Shown piece by piece: positions 1 to 8,194 of a stretch of DNA of 64,000 nucleotides; position 1 is the first letter of the stretch, and every line of letters starts with the position of its first letter. The notes under the pieces were generated by a model. It worked only from the letters and a program-made list of their open reading frames with translations, was not told the origin of the DNA and searched no databases. This DNA is from Io17-Chloro-G2 sp963663135 (lineage in GTDB: Bacteria; Chloroflexota; Dehalococcoidia; Lucifugimonadales; UBA3495): NCBI GenBank assembly GCA_963663135.2, contig CAXXRM010000003.1, positions 248,001 to 312,000 of the forward strand. Direction: 5' to 3'. The translations under genes and the position numbers were made by a program.

Positions 1-493
1 ACACGGTGGCGATGGCGGCGGGCAAAGGCGCCATCACCGAAAGCCCGCCCAGGCCGGTGAGGATTCCCCGGCCGCCTTTGAACTGCAGGAAGACCGGCCA
101 ATTGTGTCCCACCAACACCAGGATTCCAGCGGCCGCCTCGGCGCCGTCGGCGCCGTCGGAGCCGATTAGCTGACGGGCCAAAATCACCGCCAAAGCTCCC
201 TTGGCAATATCCATGGCCAATGTTGCCGCGGCCAGCTTGCCGCCCCCGGTGCGCAGTACGTTGGACATTCCGGTGCGACCGCTGCCATACTCTCGAACGT
301 CGACTCCGGAGTGGGCCCGGAGCAGCAGGTATCCCACCGGAACGGAACCCAGCAAATATGACAAGACCAGTACCACCAGGTACTTGACCCACAGGGGTTG
401 TCCGCCCACGGTGAGCAACGCGGCAACCACTCCAGCAGCCAGAATCGGCAGCATGGCGAGCAAGATGTAATTGGAAAAATTGGTCCGGTTCAC
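1..493 (-). CDS. plsY: Glycerol-3-phosphate acyltransferase PlsY (3' end outside the window)
   Basis: Integral membrane enzyme that transfers acyl from acyl-phosphate to glycerol-3-phosphate, the first step of phospholipid synthesis. The minus-strand reading shows the family's N-terminal signature: a hydrophobic helix ending LLGSVPVGYLL, then VDVREYGSGRTGMSNVLRT (the family norm is GSGNxGATNxLR), a second helix region, and GHNWPVF followed by FKGGRG. Both are conserved PlsY loops. The chosen start is a GTG at 491-493 that overlaps the der stop codon in a GTGA arrangement, which implies translational coupling. The downstream ATG at 454 is the alternative. The frame stays open to the window edge, so the C-terminal part is missing. 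Substitution of Asn and Ala in the GSGNxGAT motif (here GSGRTGMS) is slightly unusual. Family assignment is secure. Confidence 0.88.
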   Translation of the reverse strand, partial: MNRTNFSNYILLAMLPILAAGVVAALLTVGGQPLWVKYLVVLVLSYLLGSVPVGYLLLRAHSGVDVREYGSGRTGMSNVLRTGGGKLAAATLAMDIAKGALAVILARQLIGSDGADGAEAAAGILVLVGHNWPVFLQFKGGRGILTGLGGLSVMAPLPAAIATV

Positions 494-1938
494 TTGGCCT
501 TAAACACCATTTTCAAATGGGTGTGGTTGAATCCGAACTTGTCCCGCAACCGGTTTTCCAGGTAGCGCTGATAGGAAAAGTGTACCAGGCTTGGGTTGTC
601 AACCGTGAATAGAAACGTCGGCGGGTCCACCTCGGCCTGTTCCAGGCGGTGGAATCGCACTCGTTTGCCGCGGCCCCCCTTGACGCTGGGCGGAGTGTGG
701 GCGGCCAGGGCCGAGGCCAACTCGTACTGCAACTCCCTTTGGGGCACCCGGCGGCGGCGTTCTTGGGACAACTGTATCACTCCGCGCATCAGTTCGGATA
801 TACCCTGGCCGTGCAGCGCGGAGGTGAAGAAGATGGGCACGTAGGGTATGAAGTGCAGCCGCTGCCGCACGATTTCGGCGGCCCGTTCCATGGCCCGGCG
901 GCTGCCGTCGGGGTCCAGGTCCCACTTGTTTACCACCACCACCAGGCCCCGGCAGAGTTCCCAGGCCAAGCCGGCAATGTGGGCGTCTTGGGCAGTGGCT
1001 TCTTCGGTAGCGTCGGTGACCAGCAAGGCGATGTGCGCCCTGTTGACCGCGTTGACCGCTCGGATAACGCTGTATTTCTCAATACCGGGCTGCACCTGGC
1101 CGGGGCGTCGGATACCCGCGGTGTCGATGATGACGAATTCCTGGCCGCGGTACACAAAAGAGGCATCTATCGCGTCCCGGGTAGTGCCGGCCGTGCCGCT
1201 GACAATCGACCGGTCCTGGCCCAGAATGGTGTTGACCAATTGGGACTTGCCAACGTTGGTGCGTCCCACGATTGCCAGGTCGATCTGATCGCTCCTCGTT
1301 GGTTTTGCCCCGGCATCCGCTTCCTCATCGTCCGGATCCGATGTTGCCTTGGGGCCCGTCCAAGGGAAATGCGAGACCATCAACTCCATGAGGTCTTGAA
1401 CCCCGTGATTGTGGTAAGCGCTGATCAGCATTGGGTCGGCCATGCCAAGGGAATAAAACTCGGGTCCGCCCAGGCTTCTGGCGTCGTTATCCACTTTGTT
1501 TACGGCTAAAATTACCGGCTTATCAGATTTTCGCAACCGGTCTGCCAGAAATTCATCAGTGGGGGTCACGCCGTCATTGGCATCGGCCAAGAAGACAATC
1601 AGGTCGGCGCCGGCCATGGCCATGTCCGCCTGCTCTTGCACCTGTTCTCGAATTTCCCCCTCCGGGTTGAATTCCAAGCCTCCCGTATCGATGAGGATGA
1701 ATGGCCGGCCTTCCCACTGGGCTTGGGCCATCAGCCGGTCCCGCGTAGTGCCCGCCACGTCGCTGACGATGGCCTGGCGCCGGCCCATAATCCGGTTGAA
1801 AAGAGAGGACTTGCCGACGTTGGGGCGGCCAACGATGGCGACAATCGGCAGGCGCGTCGGGTTGTTCCGTACGTCGACTGGAGTAGTGTCAACGGGGTCT
1901 AGACCCGCAGCTATTTGAGATTGTGGTGTCTTTGGCAT
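490..1938 (-). CDS. der: Ribosome biogenesis GTPase Der (EngA)
   Basis: Tandem-GTPase protein required for 50S subunit maturation; cytosolic and ribosome-associated. Two G domains are visible: the first with P-loop GRPNVGKSSLFN near residue 37, DTGG and NKVD; the second with GRTNVGKSQLVN near residue 225, DTAG and NKWD. A C-terminal KH-like domain of about 110 residues ends in MVFKAK. The length of 482 aa is slightly longer than many Der proteins because of a roughly 25-residue N-terminal extension and an acidic linker (DPDDEEADAG) between the G domains. Its stop overlaps the plsY start, so the two genes are probably co-transcribed. argF lies 57 bp upstream on the same strand. Confidence 0.97.
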   Translation of the reverse strand: MPKTPQSQIAAGLDPVDTTPVDVRNNPTRLPIVAIVGRPNVGKSSLFNRIMGRRQAIVSDVAGTTRDRLMAQAQWEGRPFILIDTGGLEFNPEGEIREQVQEQADMAMAGADLIVFLADANDGVTPTDEFLADRLRKSDKPVILAVNKVDNDARSLGGPEFYSLGMADPMLISAYHNHGVQDLMELMVSHFPWTGPKATSDPDDEEADAGAKPTRSDQIDLAIVGRTNVGKSQLVNTILGQDRSIVSGTAGTTRDAIDASFVYRGQEFVIIDTAGIRRPGQVQPGIEKYSVIRAVNAVNRAHIALLVTDATEEATAQDAHIAGLAWELCRGLVVVVNKWDLDPDGSRRAMERAAEIVRQRLHFIPYVPIFFTSALHGQGISELMRGVIQLSQERRRRVPQRELQYELASALAAHTPPSVKGGRGKRVRFHRLEQAEVDPPTFLFTVDNPSLVHFSYQRYLENRLRDKFGFNHTHLKMVFKAK

Positions 1939-1995
1939 GTTGAAGCCGAAGGCTGTTTGAGTGATTCGAGCGGCTCGCGGCGGCTCACCCGGCGG

Positions 1996-2931
1996 TCAGT
2001 TGGCAAATAGGAACTCAAGGATGGCTTTCTGCCCGTGGAGGCGATTGTTGGCCTGATTGTAGGCCACGGACTGTGGATGCTCCAGCATGCCCAGAGAAAC
2101 CTCTTCACCGTAGTGAGCGGGCATGTCATGCATGAAGATGGCCCCGGGTTTTGCCTGGGATAACAGGTCCGGGTCCACCGTAAACCCCTGGAAATCCCGG
2201 CGACGGACCGCGGCGTCAGCCTCTTGGCCCATGCTGGTCCAAGTGTCAGTGTACACCACGTCGGCTCCGGATACCGCCGCCGCCGGCTCGTCAAGGTCCA
2301 ACACCTCCGCTTTGGTGTGGCCGTATTGCGCGGCCAGACGGCGTCCCAAGTCCAGTGATTCTCGGTCCAGGTGATAGTCCTTATGATTCGGCGGGGAGGC
2401 GATGGCGAAGCTAATTCCCAGGGGAGGCAGTCCCAGGCAGAGGCTCCGGGCGACATTATTGCCGTCGCCGATAAACCCGAGCTTCAACCCGGCGAGGTCT
2501 CCCTGGTGTTCCTGAATGGTCACCAAATCAGCGATGGTCTGGCAGGGGTGTTCCAGGTCGGAGAGGGCGTTGATCACCGGGGCCGCCGAATACTCGGCCA
2601 GTTCCACCAGGTCCTGGTGTCGGTTCACCCTGGCGATGATACAGTCCACGAAACCGGATAGGACCCGGGCCACGTCGGGTACGGTCTCCCGGGTCCCCAG
2701 ACCTACCTCCTCCGGGGACAGGTAAATGGCGTTGCCACCCAGTTGGTTTATTCCGACCTCAAAGCTGACCTTGGTGCGTAGGGACGGTTTTTCGAAGAGA
2801 AGCGCAACGTTTTTCCCAGCCAAAGGCCGGCTGAGTTCCCCTTCTTTCATCCGCCGAGCCCGTTGGATTATGTGGCTGGATTCTTCGGCGGTGAAATCGG
2901 TGATGGAAATCAGGTGTCTAATCTCTGCCAT
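1996..2931 (-). CDS. argF: Ornithine carbamoyltransferase
   Basis: Cytosolic enzyme of arginine synthesis making citrulline from carbamoyl phosphate and ornithine. Carbamoyl-phosphate site: FEKPSLRTK (Ser50, Arg52, Thr53) and HPCQ at 128-131. Ornithine-side features: DTWTSMG near 229-234 and the C-terminal NNRLHGQKAIL. The length of 311 aa is normal. The loop that is usually HCLP, whose Cys contacts ornithine, reads HDMP at 268-271, followed by AHYGEEV. The SMG loop argues for OTCase rather than aspartate transcarbamoylase. An orphan position next to der is seen, with no other arg genes nearby. The HDMP variant makes the exact substrate slightly less certain, and acetyl- or succinyl-ornithine transcarbamylases are alternatives. 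Confidence 0.92.
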   Translation of the reverse strand: MAEIRHLISITDFTAEESSHIIQRARRMKEGELSRPLAGKNVALLFEKPSLRTKVSFEVGINQLGGNAIYLSPEEVGLGTRETVPDVARVLSGFVDCIIARVNRHQDLVELAEYSAAPVINALSDLEHPCQTIADLVTIQEHQGDLAGLKLGFIGDGNNVARSLCLGLPPLGISFAIASPPNHKDYHLDRESLDLGRRLAAQYGHTKAEVLDLDEPAAAVSGADVVYTDTWTSMGQEADAAVRRRDFQGFTVDPDLLSQAKPGAIFMHDMPAHYGEEVSLGMLEHPQSVAYNQANNRLHGQKAILEFLFAN

Positions 2932-3094
2932 TTCCCCCTACTTCTCCGGCGGGTTTGATAATAGCCTATGTGTAAGCGGCGTTCAAGCTGGCAGGGGTTG
3001 TCAGCACGGCCACATCTGCTATCATTCTTGGCAAAGCGCCGGGCTTTCTGCGCCCGGATGAATTCGTAATCGCGAGAATCAGGGAGAGTTTTTG

Positions 3095-3448
3095 ATGGCG
3101 AGTCCTAGCCTTCAACCCGGGTTGAAGGGGCGACGGGAGACGGTAGTTTCCGAGACCAACATCGCTCCTCACGTAAGAAAATTCAGCACTCCATCTATGA
3201 TCAGGCTGATGGAAGGAGCGTCTTCGGCCGCGATTGAGCAGCATTTGCCCGAAGGCCATGTTTCGGTGGGCTTTGAGGTCAATATAAGGCACGTGGCTCC
3301 GGCAGACATCGGGGCCACGGTCACTGCATACTCCGAGCTGTTGGAAGTGGACCGGCACCACCTGGCCTTTAAGGTTGAGGCCTACGACGGGACTCGCAAA
3401 ATAGGCGAAGGCACCCACCGCCGCACCGTGATTTCTCTCAACAAGTAA
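3095..3448 (+). CDS. Small hot-dog thioesterase (fluoroacetyl-CoA thioesterase-like)
   Basis: A protein of about 117 aa predicted to hydrolyse an acyl-CoA thioester in the cytosol. The pattern VSETNIAPHV, then TPSMIRLMEGASSAAIEQHLPEG, VSVGFEVNIRHVAPADIGATVTA and GTHRRTVI fits the single hot-dog-fold family typified by FlK, with the (T/S)P-x-(M/L) N-terminal helix and the conserved H-x-A-P-x-x-x-G turn. The ATG at 3095 is preceded by AGGGAGAG at good spacing; a TTG one codon upstream is less likely. The gene is divergent from argF and stands alone. Substrate cannot be told from sequence. Confidence 0.8.
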   Translation: MASPSLQPGLKGRRETVVSETNIAPHVRKFSTPSMIRLMEGASSAAIEQHLPEGHVSVGFEVNIRHVAPADIGATVTAYSELLEVDRHHLAFKVEAYDGTRKIGEGTHRRTVISLNK

Positions 3449-3549
3449 CTTAGCGGGCCGTCATCGGCGGGGGCCTGCCCCGTGTTAAAATCGGACCTGG
3501 ACCAGGTGTTCCGATTTCCGAACTACTGCATTGGGATGGAGCAGCCAGC

Positions 3550-4818
3550 ATGGCCAATATGGAGCATGTCCAAATAGCGAAGAAGGGCCGAAACGCCGTC
3601 GCCGAGTGGCGTGAGCAGAACCCGGGCCAATCGCTCGACCTGAATGGCGCGTACATGAGCCACGTGCGAATGCCCCAGGTTGACCTTCACGGCACCGATA
3701 TGAGGGACTCGGACCTGATGGGCGCCATGTTGCGAAGGGCGAACCTATCCGGTTGCCACCTCAACCCCTCCCACCTTTACCGGGCAGTCCTGATTGAGGC
3801 GGACCTGAGCCGCTCCTTGTTGAACGGCGCCAACCTGCGTGGGGCAAACCTCACCGACGCCGACCTTTCGGGCGCAGACCTTGACCGGGCGGTTTTGTCC
3901 GACGCAAAACTCAACCGGGCCAAGCTGGCCGGTGTTAACCTGTCCCGTGCTAACCTGGTGGGGGCCGACCTCACCGGCGCCGACCTGACCAACGCCAACT
4001 TGAACGGCGCTGCTCTGGTCCGCACCAACCTGACCAACGCACGATTGAGTGGCGCCGACCTGTACGAGGCCGTCTTCAACAACCCGGATTTGGACAGTGC
4101 CGATTTTGGCGGTTCCATCGTCGGCTACACGGCGTTCCAGAATTGCGACCTGAGCGTCGCCCTCGGGTTGGACCAAGTTCGCCACGACGCCCCCAGCACC
4201 ATCGGCATCGACACGCTTTGCCGGTCCGGCGGCAACATTTTGGACGAATTCTTGCGGGAAGCCGGAGTGCCCGAGCAGGTTTGCGCCTTTCAGGAGTCGC
4301 TTAAACAGGCGCCTCCGGTGTCCGGAGATTGCTTTATCTCGTGCTCAACCGACGACGTGCCCTACGCCCACAATTTGCAGATCGAGTTGCGAGATTTGGG
4401 CGTGCGAAGCTGGCTGTTCCCCGAAAATGCCCGGGGCTCTGCGCTGGTGGAACGCCACAGCACCTCAGACCAGGAGGAAGTGGAGCGGTGGGTGCGGTCC
4501 TACGACAAGCTCATCGTGATTTTCACCGAGCAGGCCCTGAATAGCGAGACGATCCGCAACGATATCATCAAGGCCCAGGAACAGCAGCAATCCCTGGACC
4601 AGTGGTGCATGCTCCTGGTGGCGCCGGCCGGCTCGATCGCCAATAGCCGTAACCGCCTGGCTCAGACTCTGAATCGCGAGAACCTGGTCTTCCATCTGCC
4701 GGAAAGCGCGAAGCAGTCGGAAGAGTACGCCAAGGATATTGCCCGGTTGGCTGAGGCGTTGAAGCAGAACGAGCCTGCAGCGGCCGGCGTCCCCAAGTTT
4801 GACAGCTTTCAACTGTAA
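3550..4818 (+). CDS. Pentapeptide-repeat protein with C-terminal TIR-like domain
   Basis: 422 aa. Residues about 35-205 are an almost unbroken run of A(D/N)LXX pentapeptides (for example GADLTGADLTNANLNGA), predicted to fold as a right-handed quadrilateral beta helix. After a linker with one Cys-rich stretch, residues about 258-405 look like a TIR domain: DCFISCSTDD at strand A, LRDLGVRSWLFPENARGSA resembling the BB-loop region, YDKLIVIFTEQALNSE, then a helix. By my alignment the usual catalytic Glu of NADase TIRs falls at Asp338 (NDIIKAQ). Pentapeptide-TIR fusions are known as putative signalling or defence proteins; no effector or nuclease is adjacent. The ATG has GGAG about 9 bp upstream. 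Confidence 0.82.
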   Translation: MANMEHVQIAKKGRNAVAEWREQNPGQSLDLNGAYMSHVRMPQVDLHGTDMRDSDLMGAMLRRANLSGCHLNPSHLYRAVLIEADLSRSLLNGANLRGANLTDADLSGADLDRAVLSDAKLNRAKLAGVNLSRANLVGADLTGADLTNANLNGAALVRTNLTNARLSGADLYEAVFNNPDLDSADFGGSIVGYTAFQNCDLSVALGLDQVRHDAPSTIGIDTLCRSGGNILDEFLREAGVPEQVCAFQESLKQAPPVSGDCFISCSTDDVPYAHNLQIELRDLGVRSWLFPENARGSALVERHSTSDQEEVERWVRSYDKLIVIFTEQALNSETIRNDIIKAQEQQQSLDQWCMLLVAPAGSIANSRNRLAQTLNRENLVFHLPESAKQSEEYAKDIARLAEALKQNEPAAAGVPKFDSFQL

Positions 4819-5060
4819 GGTCGGCCCACCGCGGCCTTTACGGGCATTCCCGACCACATAGAGCCCGGCTGCTATGGGTTCCCGGCTTTGGTTCACACCG
4901 GGCTAATTTCAAGCCCTGCGTCCGTCGCCGCTCCGACTAACCGGTCCTCGCATATATCGGCTCCCGCTCGCGATTCCAAAACGCTGTTGAGCGTTGTCCA
5001 CGAAGACTCGAGGCCGACGAGTGTCGGCATCATTGAGTCCGGAGCCTGCGTAAACATAGA
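4819..5060. other. Intergenic spacer, no gene seen
   Basis: About 240 bp between convergent genes. Short open frames here have no recognisable domain or ribosome binding site. The only supported element follows at 5061. Confidence 0.5.
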
Positions 5061-5101
5061 AACCGGCCCCACCCGTATTCCAGGGGTGGGGCCGGTTCTT
5101 T
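5061..5101. terminator. Bidirectional intrinsic terminator between convergent genes
   Basis: Perfect 14-bp stem AACCGGCCCCACCC (5061-5074) pairing with 5084-5097, a 9-base loop, and CTTT after the stem. It can end the pentapeptide/TIR transcript on the plus strand and the first RdhA-like gene on the minus strand. Confidence 0.85.
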
Positions 5102-5128
5102 AGGATCCGGATAGGCAGAGTGGGGCGA

Positions 5129-6400
5129 CTAGATGTAGTCGACCTCTTCCATCATTTCCAGGTTGTCCCGGCTTTGCGACAGGCCTAGCTCGACCTGTTG
5201 CTTCAACGACTGGAGCAGCTCCTCGGAGATTACTCCGCCGGCAGCCTTGGCCTGTTCGCGGAAGCTGTCGAACGCCCACTCTTCGGTGTCGCCGTGAGGC
5301 ATCTCGAAGAAGCCACGCTCGAATACCGGCAGCTCGCCGGGGCCGAAGTAGCCCTTGCCTTCCAAGCTAAAGCCTTCCAGGTCGTGGGTGCCCTTGCCGA
5401 GAACCTGTCCGGTCTGGGCGTAGTGCTCCATGACGTTCTGCATCCCGTACTTCTGCACCGGGCAGACCTTCATGCAGACACCGCAACCGAGGTAGCGGGC
5501 CATTACCGGGCGGCAGCGCTTGAAGTACAACTTGTTCTTTTCGAGTCCCCTCCACCAGATCTTGTCACGCATCAGAGCGCGGCCGGGGCAGCGGTTCACG
5601 CAGACCTGGCAAACCTGGCAGAAAGCGTGGATTCCGTAGTCCACCGGCTCGTCGTGCGTTACCGAGGCGTCGGTGGTGATCATCATCAGGCGGCAGCGAG
5701 ACCCTTCATGGGGGGTCAACAGATAGCCGCAAGCGCCCAACTGGCCCAGGCCCGCTTCCACGAACATGGGGATGTAGGGGCCGGTGTTGTCGTTGGGGCT
5801 ATGCACCTGGGCGCGATATCCCAGGGAGTTGATGAACCGTCCCAACTCCAGACCGGCGGCGCCTTCGGTGCGATAGGTGCTGGAGTGCACGATCTCGGCG
5901 TCCACACTGGGAATCGTTTGTGTAGGCTCGAAGTCCTGCTCGTAGGCCAGGCAAATGACGTTGGGGAACTTCACCCAGTCCTTCTTGCTGGCATAGGTGT
6001 ACCGGTGGTCGTAGGCAGTGATACCGACTTCCAAGAAGCCCAGGTCGCGGGCCTTGTTCTTGATCTGCTCGGTTACGTCCTCGCCGGTCGCTTCACCGGT
6101 GGGCTGCTGCTCTCCCGTCAACCGGGCAGCCATAATCAAAGGGCGGTTGAGCTTGTCATGCTCTTTGCGTATTTCCCGCATTTCGACGTGGTTGTCACGC
6201 AGGCCATTGGCCCAATCTCGGGACGCTCGCTCGGTGATGTTCTGGGTTTCCAGGGGGTATTCCCTGGCATACCAGTCTACTTCACGGTAATTCAGGGGTA
6301 TGCCGGGGACTGTTTCAAGCTCTTCGGGCACGGGTATGGTTACCGGGGCATCGTTACGGTTCTTTCCAGGCCGGACGACCTCATGGCCGATTTTTAGCAT
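5129..6400 (-). CDS. Reductive dehalogenase-like corrinoid/Fe-S protein, copy A (cytosolic type)
   Basis: 423 aa. An RdhA/QueG-type cobalamin-binding fold precedes a two-cluster ferredoxin domain. Visible: AGLGQLGACGYLLTPHEGSRCRL at about 216-238 (corrinoid-domain loop); first [4Fe-4S] ligands Cys261, 264, 267, 271 (CxxCxxCxxxCP); second Cys296, 306, 309, 313. There is no twin-arginine signal and no rdhB-like anchor gene nearby, so it is probably soluble, unlike respiratory RdhA. The start at 6400 is chosen because the paralogue begins identically (MLKIGHEV), a GGAGGAG Shine-Dalgarno precedes it, and the -10 box of its promoter overlaps the upstream in-frame ATG at 6454. Roughly 75-80 percent similar by eye to copy B. 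The substrate may or may not be an organohalide. Confidence 0.85.
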   Translation of the reverse strand: MLKIGHEVVRPGKNRNDAPVTIPVPEELETVPGIPLNYREVDWYAREYPLETQNITERASRDWANGLRDNHVEMREIRKEHDKLNRPLIMAARLTGEQQPTGEATGEDVTEQIKNKARDLGFLEVGITAYDHRYTYASKKDWVKFPNVICLAYEQDFEPTQTIPSVDAEIVHSSTYRTEGAAGLELGRFINSLGYRAQVHSPNDNTGPYIPMFVEAGLGQLGACGYLLTPHEGSRCRLMMITTDASVTHDEPVDYGIHAFCQVCQVCVNRCPGRALMRDKIWWRGLEKNKLYFKRCRPVMARYLGCGVCMKVCPVQKYGMQNVMEHYAQTGQVLGKGTHDLEGFSLEGKGYFGPGELPVFERGFFEMPHGDTEEWAFDSFREQAKAAGGVISEELLQSLKQQVELGLSQSRDNLEMMEEVDYI

Positions 6401-6450
6401 ACCTTCTCCTCCCAATGGGAATAGGGACTCCGCTTCAAGTCTTGGCCCCA

Positions 6451-6479
6451 ACATTAGTGGTTGGCAATTTATTTGTCAA
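6451..6479 (-). promoter_or_regulatory. Sigma70-type promoter of RdhA-like copy A
   Basis: On the minus strand TTGACA (6474-6479), a 17-bp spacer and TAATGT (6451-6456). The core context GCTTGACAAATAAA is shared with the copy B promoter. Confidence 0.8.
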
Positions 6480-6612
6480 GCCTATGACCCGCGCCTTTTG
6501 GTATTCGAATCGCGAATAGTTTACAAGAGAGAATATGATACTCCCCGGGAGTACCGGGGCCGGTGCTTGGCCGTGGTGCGAGGTGGGGTCGCCGGCTGAA
6601 TGGTTCCTTCAC

Positions 6613-6646
6613 AAAAAGACCCGCTCCAAATGTTGGAGCGGGTCTT
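6613..6646 (-). terminator. Intrinsic terminator of RdhA-like copy B
   Basis: 12-bp stem AAGACCCGCTCC with loop AAATGTT, followed on the minus strand by a run of five T. It lies about 55 bp beyond the copy B stop codon. Confidence 0.88.
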
Positions 6647-6700
6647 GGTCATCCGTAGCGTACGAGCCGTCAGGCGCCGGCCTGCGCCTTCCGAAGGCGG

Positions 6701-7981
6701 CTAGATGTAGTCGGCGTCCTGGTCCATCATGACCAACTGGTCGGTGGTCTCACGGGACAGGCTCTTGTTCATTTCCGCTTTGAACTCGGTCAGAAGCTCA
6801 TCCGTGACAACGCCGCCCGCGGCCTTGGCCTTGTCCCGGAAGTTGTCGAACGCCCACTCAAAGTCGTCGCCGTGGGGCATCTGGAAGAAGTCACGGTCGA
6901 AGGCCGGCAACTCGCCGGGGCCGAAGTAGCCCTTGCCGTCCAGGCTGTAGCCTTCCAGGTCGTGAGTGCCTTTGCCCAGCACCTGGCCCGTCTCGGCGTA
7001 GTGGTCCATGACGTTCTTCAGGCCGTATTTCTGGACCGGGCAGACCTTCATACAGACACCGCAGCCCAGGTACCGGGCCATCACCGGGCGGCAGCGCTTG
7101 AAGTACAACTTGTTCTTTTCAATTCCACGCCACCAGATCTTGTCGCGCATCAGGGCGCGGCCGGGACAGCGGTTCACGCAGACCTGGCAGACCTGGCAGA
7201 GGGCATGGATGCCGTAGTCGACCGGCTCGTCATGGGTCACCTTGGCGTCGGTGGTTACCGAAACCAGGCGGCAACGACTGCCGACGTGGGGAGTCAGCAG
7301 GTATCCGCAGGCTCCCAACTGGCCCAAGCCAGCGGCGACGAACATTGGAATGTACGGCCCCGGGGAATCGCCGGAACCCGTGACCTGGGCGTGGTAGCCC
7401 AAACCCCGGATGAAGTTGCCCAGTTCCAGCGCCGCCGCGCCCTCGGTGCGGTAGGTGCTGGAGTGGACGATCTCGGCGTCCACGCTGGGGATGGTCTGGG
7501 TGGGCTCAAAGTCCTGCTCGTAAGCCAGGCAAATAATGTTGGGGTAGTAAGTGGTGGCGTCTTTCTTGCTGGAGTAGGTATACCGGTGGTCGAAGGCGGT
7601 CAGACCCACCTCAATGAAACCCAACTCTCTGGCCTTGTTCTTGATGGCTTCGGTGACGTCCTCACCTGTGGACTCGGCGGTGGGCTCTAGCCCGGCAGTG
7701 AGCCGGCAAGACATCACCAGCGCCCGGTTCAGCTTTTCATGCTCTTTCCGAATCTCCCGCATCTCGGCATGAGTGTCCCGCAGCGTGTTCGCCCAATCGC
7801 GGGATGCCCGCTCGGTGATGTTCATGCTCTCCAACGGGTACTCTCTGGCGTACCAGTCAACCTCCCGGTGGTTGAGGGGAATACCGGGCACAGTTTCCAG
7901 TTCCTCGGGTATTTGAATGGTAACCGGGGACTCATCGAGGCTGGGTCCCGGGCGTAGTACCTCATGGCCTATCTTGAGCAT
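6701..7981 (-). CDS. Reductive dehalogenase-like corrinoid/Fe-S protein, copy B (cytosolic type)
   Basis: 426 aa, tandem paralogue of the gene at 5129-6400. Same order of features: an N-terminal segment with the conserved IPLNHREVDWYAREYPLE block, the loop AGLGQLGACGYLLTP, then CQVCQVCVNRCP and GCGVCMKVCP cluster motifs, and a C-terminal tail ending DADYI (copy A ends EVDYI). It has no Tat signal or membrane helix. The Shine-Dalgarno AGGAGG lies upstream of the ATG at 7981. The gene has its own promoter and terminator, so the two copies are separate transcription units and may respond to the same signal. Divergence is concentrated in the linker at about 95-105 and near the glycine-rich loop before the first cluster, which suggests different substrate range rather than a recent duplicate. 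Confidence 0.85.
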   Translation of the reverse strand: MLKIGHEVLRPGPSLDESPVTIQIPEELETVPGIPLNHREVDWYAREYPLESMNITERASRDWANTLRDTHAEMREIRKEHEKLNRALVMSCRLTAGLEPTAESTGEDVTEAIKNKARELGFIEVGLTAFDHRYTYSSKKDATTYYPNIICLAYEQDFEPTQTIPSVDAEIVHSSTYRTEGAAALELGNFIRGLGYHAQVTGSGDSPGPYIPMFVAAGLGQLGACGYLLTPHVGSRCRLVSVTTDAKVTHDEPVDYGIHALCQVCQVCVNRCPGRALMRDKIWWRGIEKNKLYFKRCRPVMARYLGCGVCMKVCPVQKYGLKNVMDHYAETGQVLGKGTHDLEGYSLDGKGYFGPGELPAFDRDFFQMPHGDDFEWAFDNFRDKAKAAGGVVTDELLTEFKAEMNKSLSRETTDQLVMMDQDADYI

Positions 7982-8068
7982 CTTTGTCCTCCTATCTTTC
8001 GGAAAACGTTGGACCGGTGAATCGCGAGGTTGCTTACGCTAAGAATAGCGACTCGTAGCAATTGCTAA

Positions 8069-8097
8069 AAGATAACCACGGCCACTTTATTTGTCAA
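8069..8097 (-). promoter_or_regulatory. Sigma70-type promoter of RdhA-like copy B
   Basis: Minus strand TTGACA (8092-8097), exactly 17 bp, TATCTT (8069-8074), about 88 bp before the start codon. It shares GCTTGACAAATAAA with the copy A promoter. Confidence 0.82.
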
Positions 8098-8194
8098 GCA
8101 AAATCAAGGGTAGAATCTGAATTGCAATCGGCGCCGCACAAAATGGACGGAAAACGCAGTTTGTTAGCTGTCTGATAGCGGTTTACGGCTGTAC

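Noticed and set aside
649..1509. 286-aa plus-strand open frame opposite der
   Set aside because: Shadow of the tandem GTPase domains; no features of its own.
4819..5060. Small plus-strand frame (from 4888)
   Set aside because: No ribosome site, no family, and it runs into the terminator stem.
5198..6397. 399-aa plus-strand open frame opposite RdhA-like copy A
   Set aside because: Mirror frame of a GC-rich gene; no ribosome site, no domain, and the minus strand has clear Fe-S motifs.
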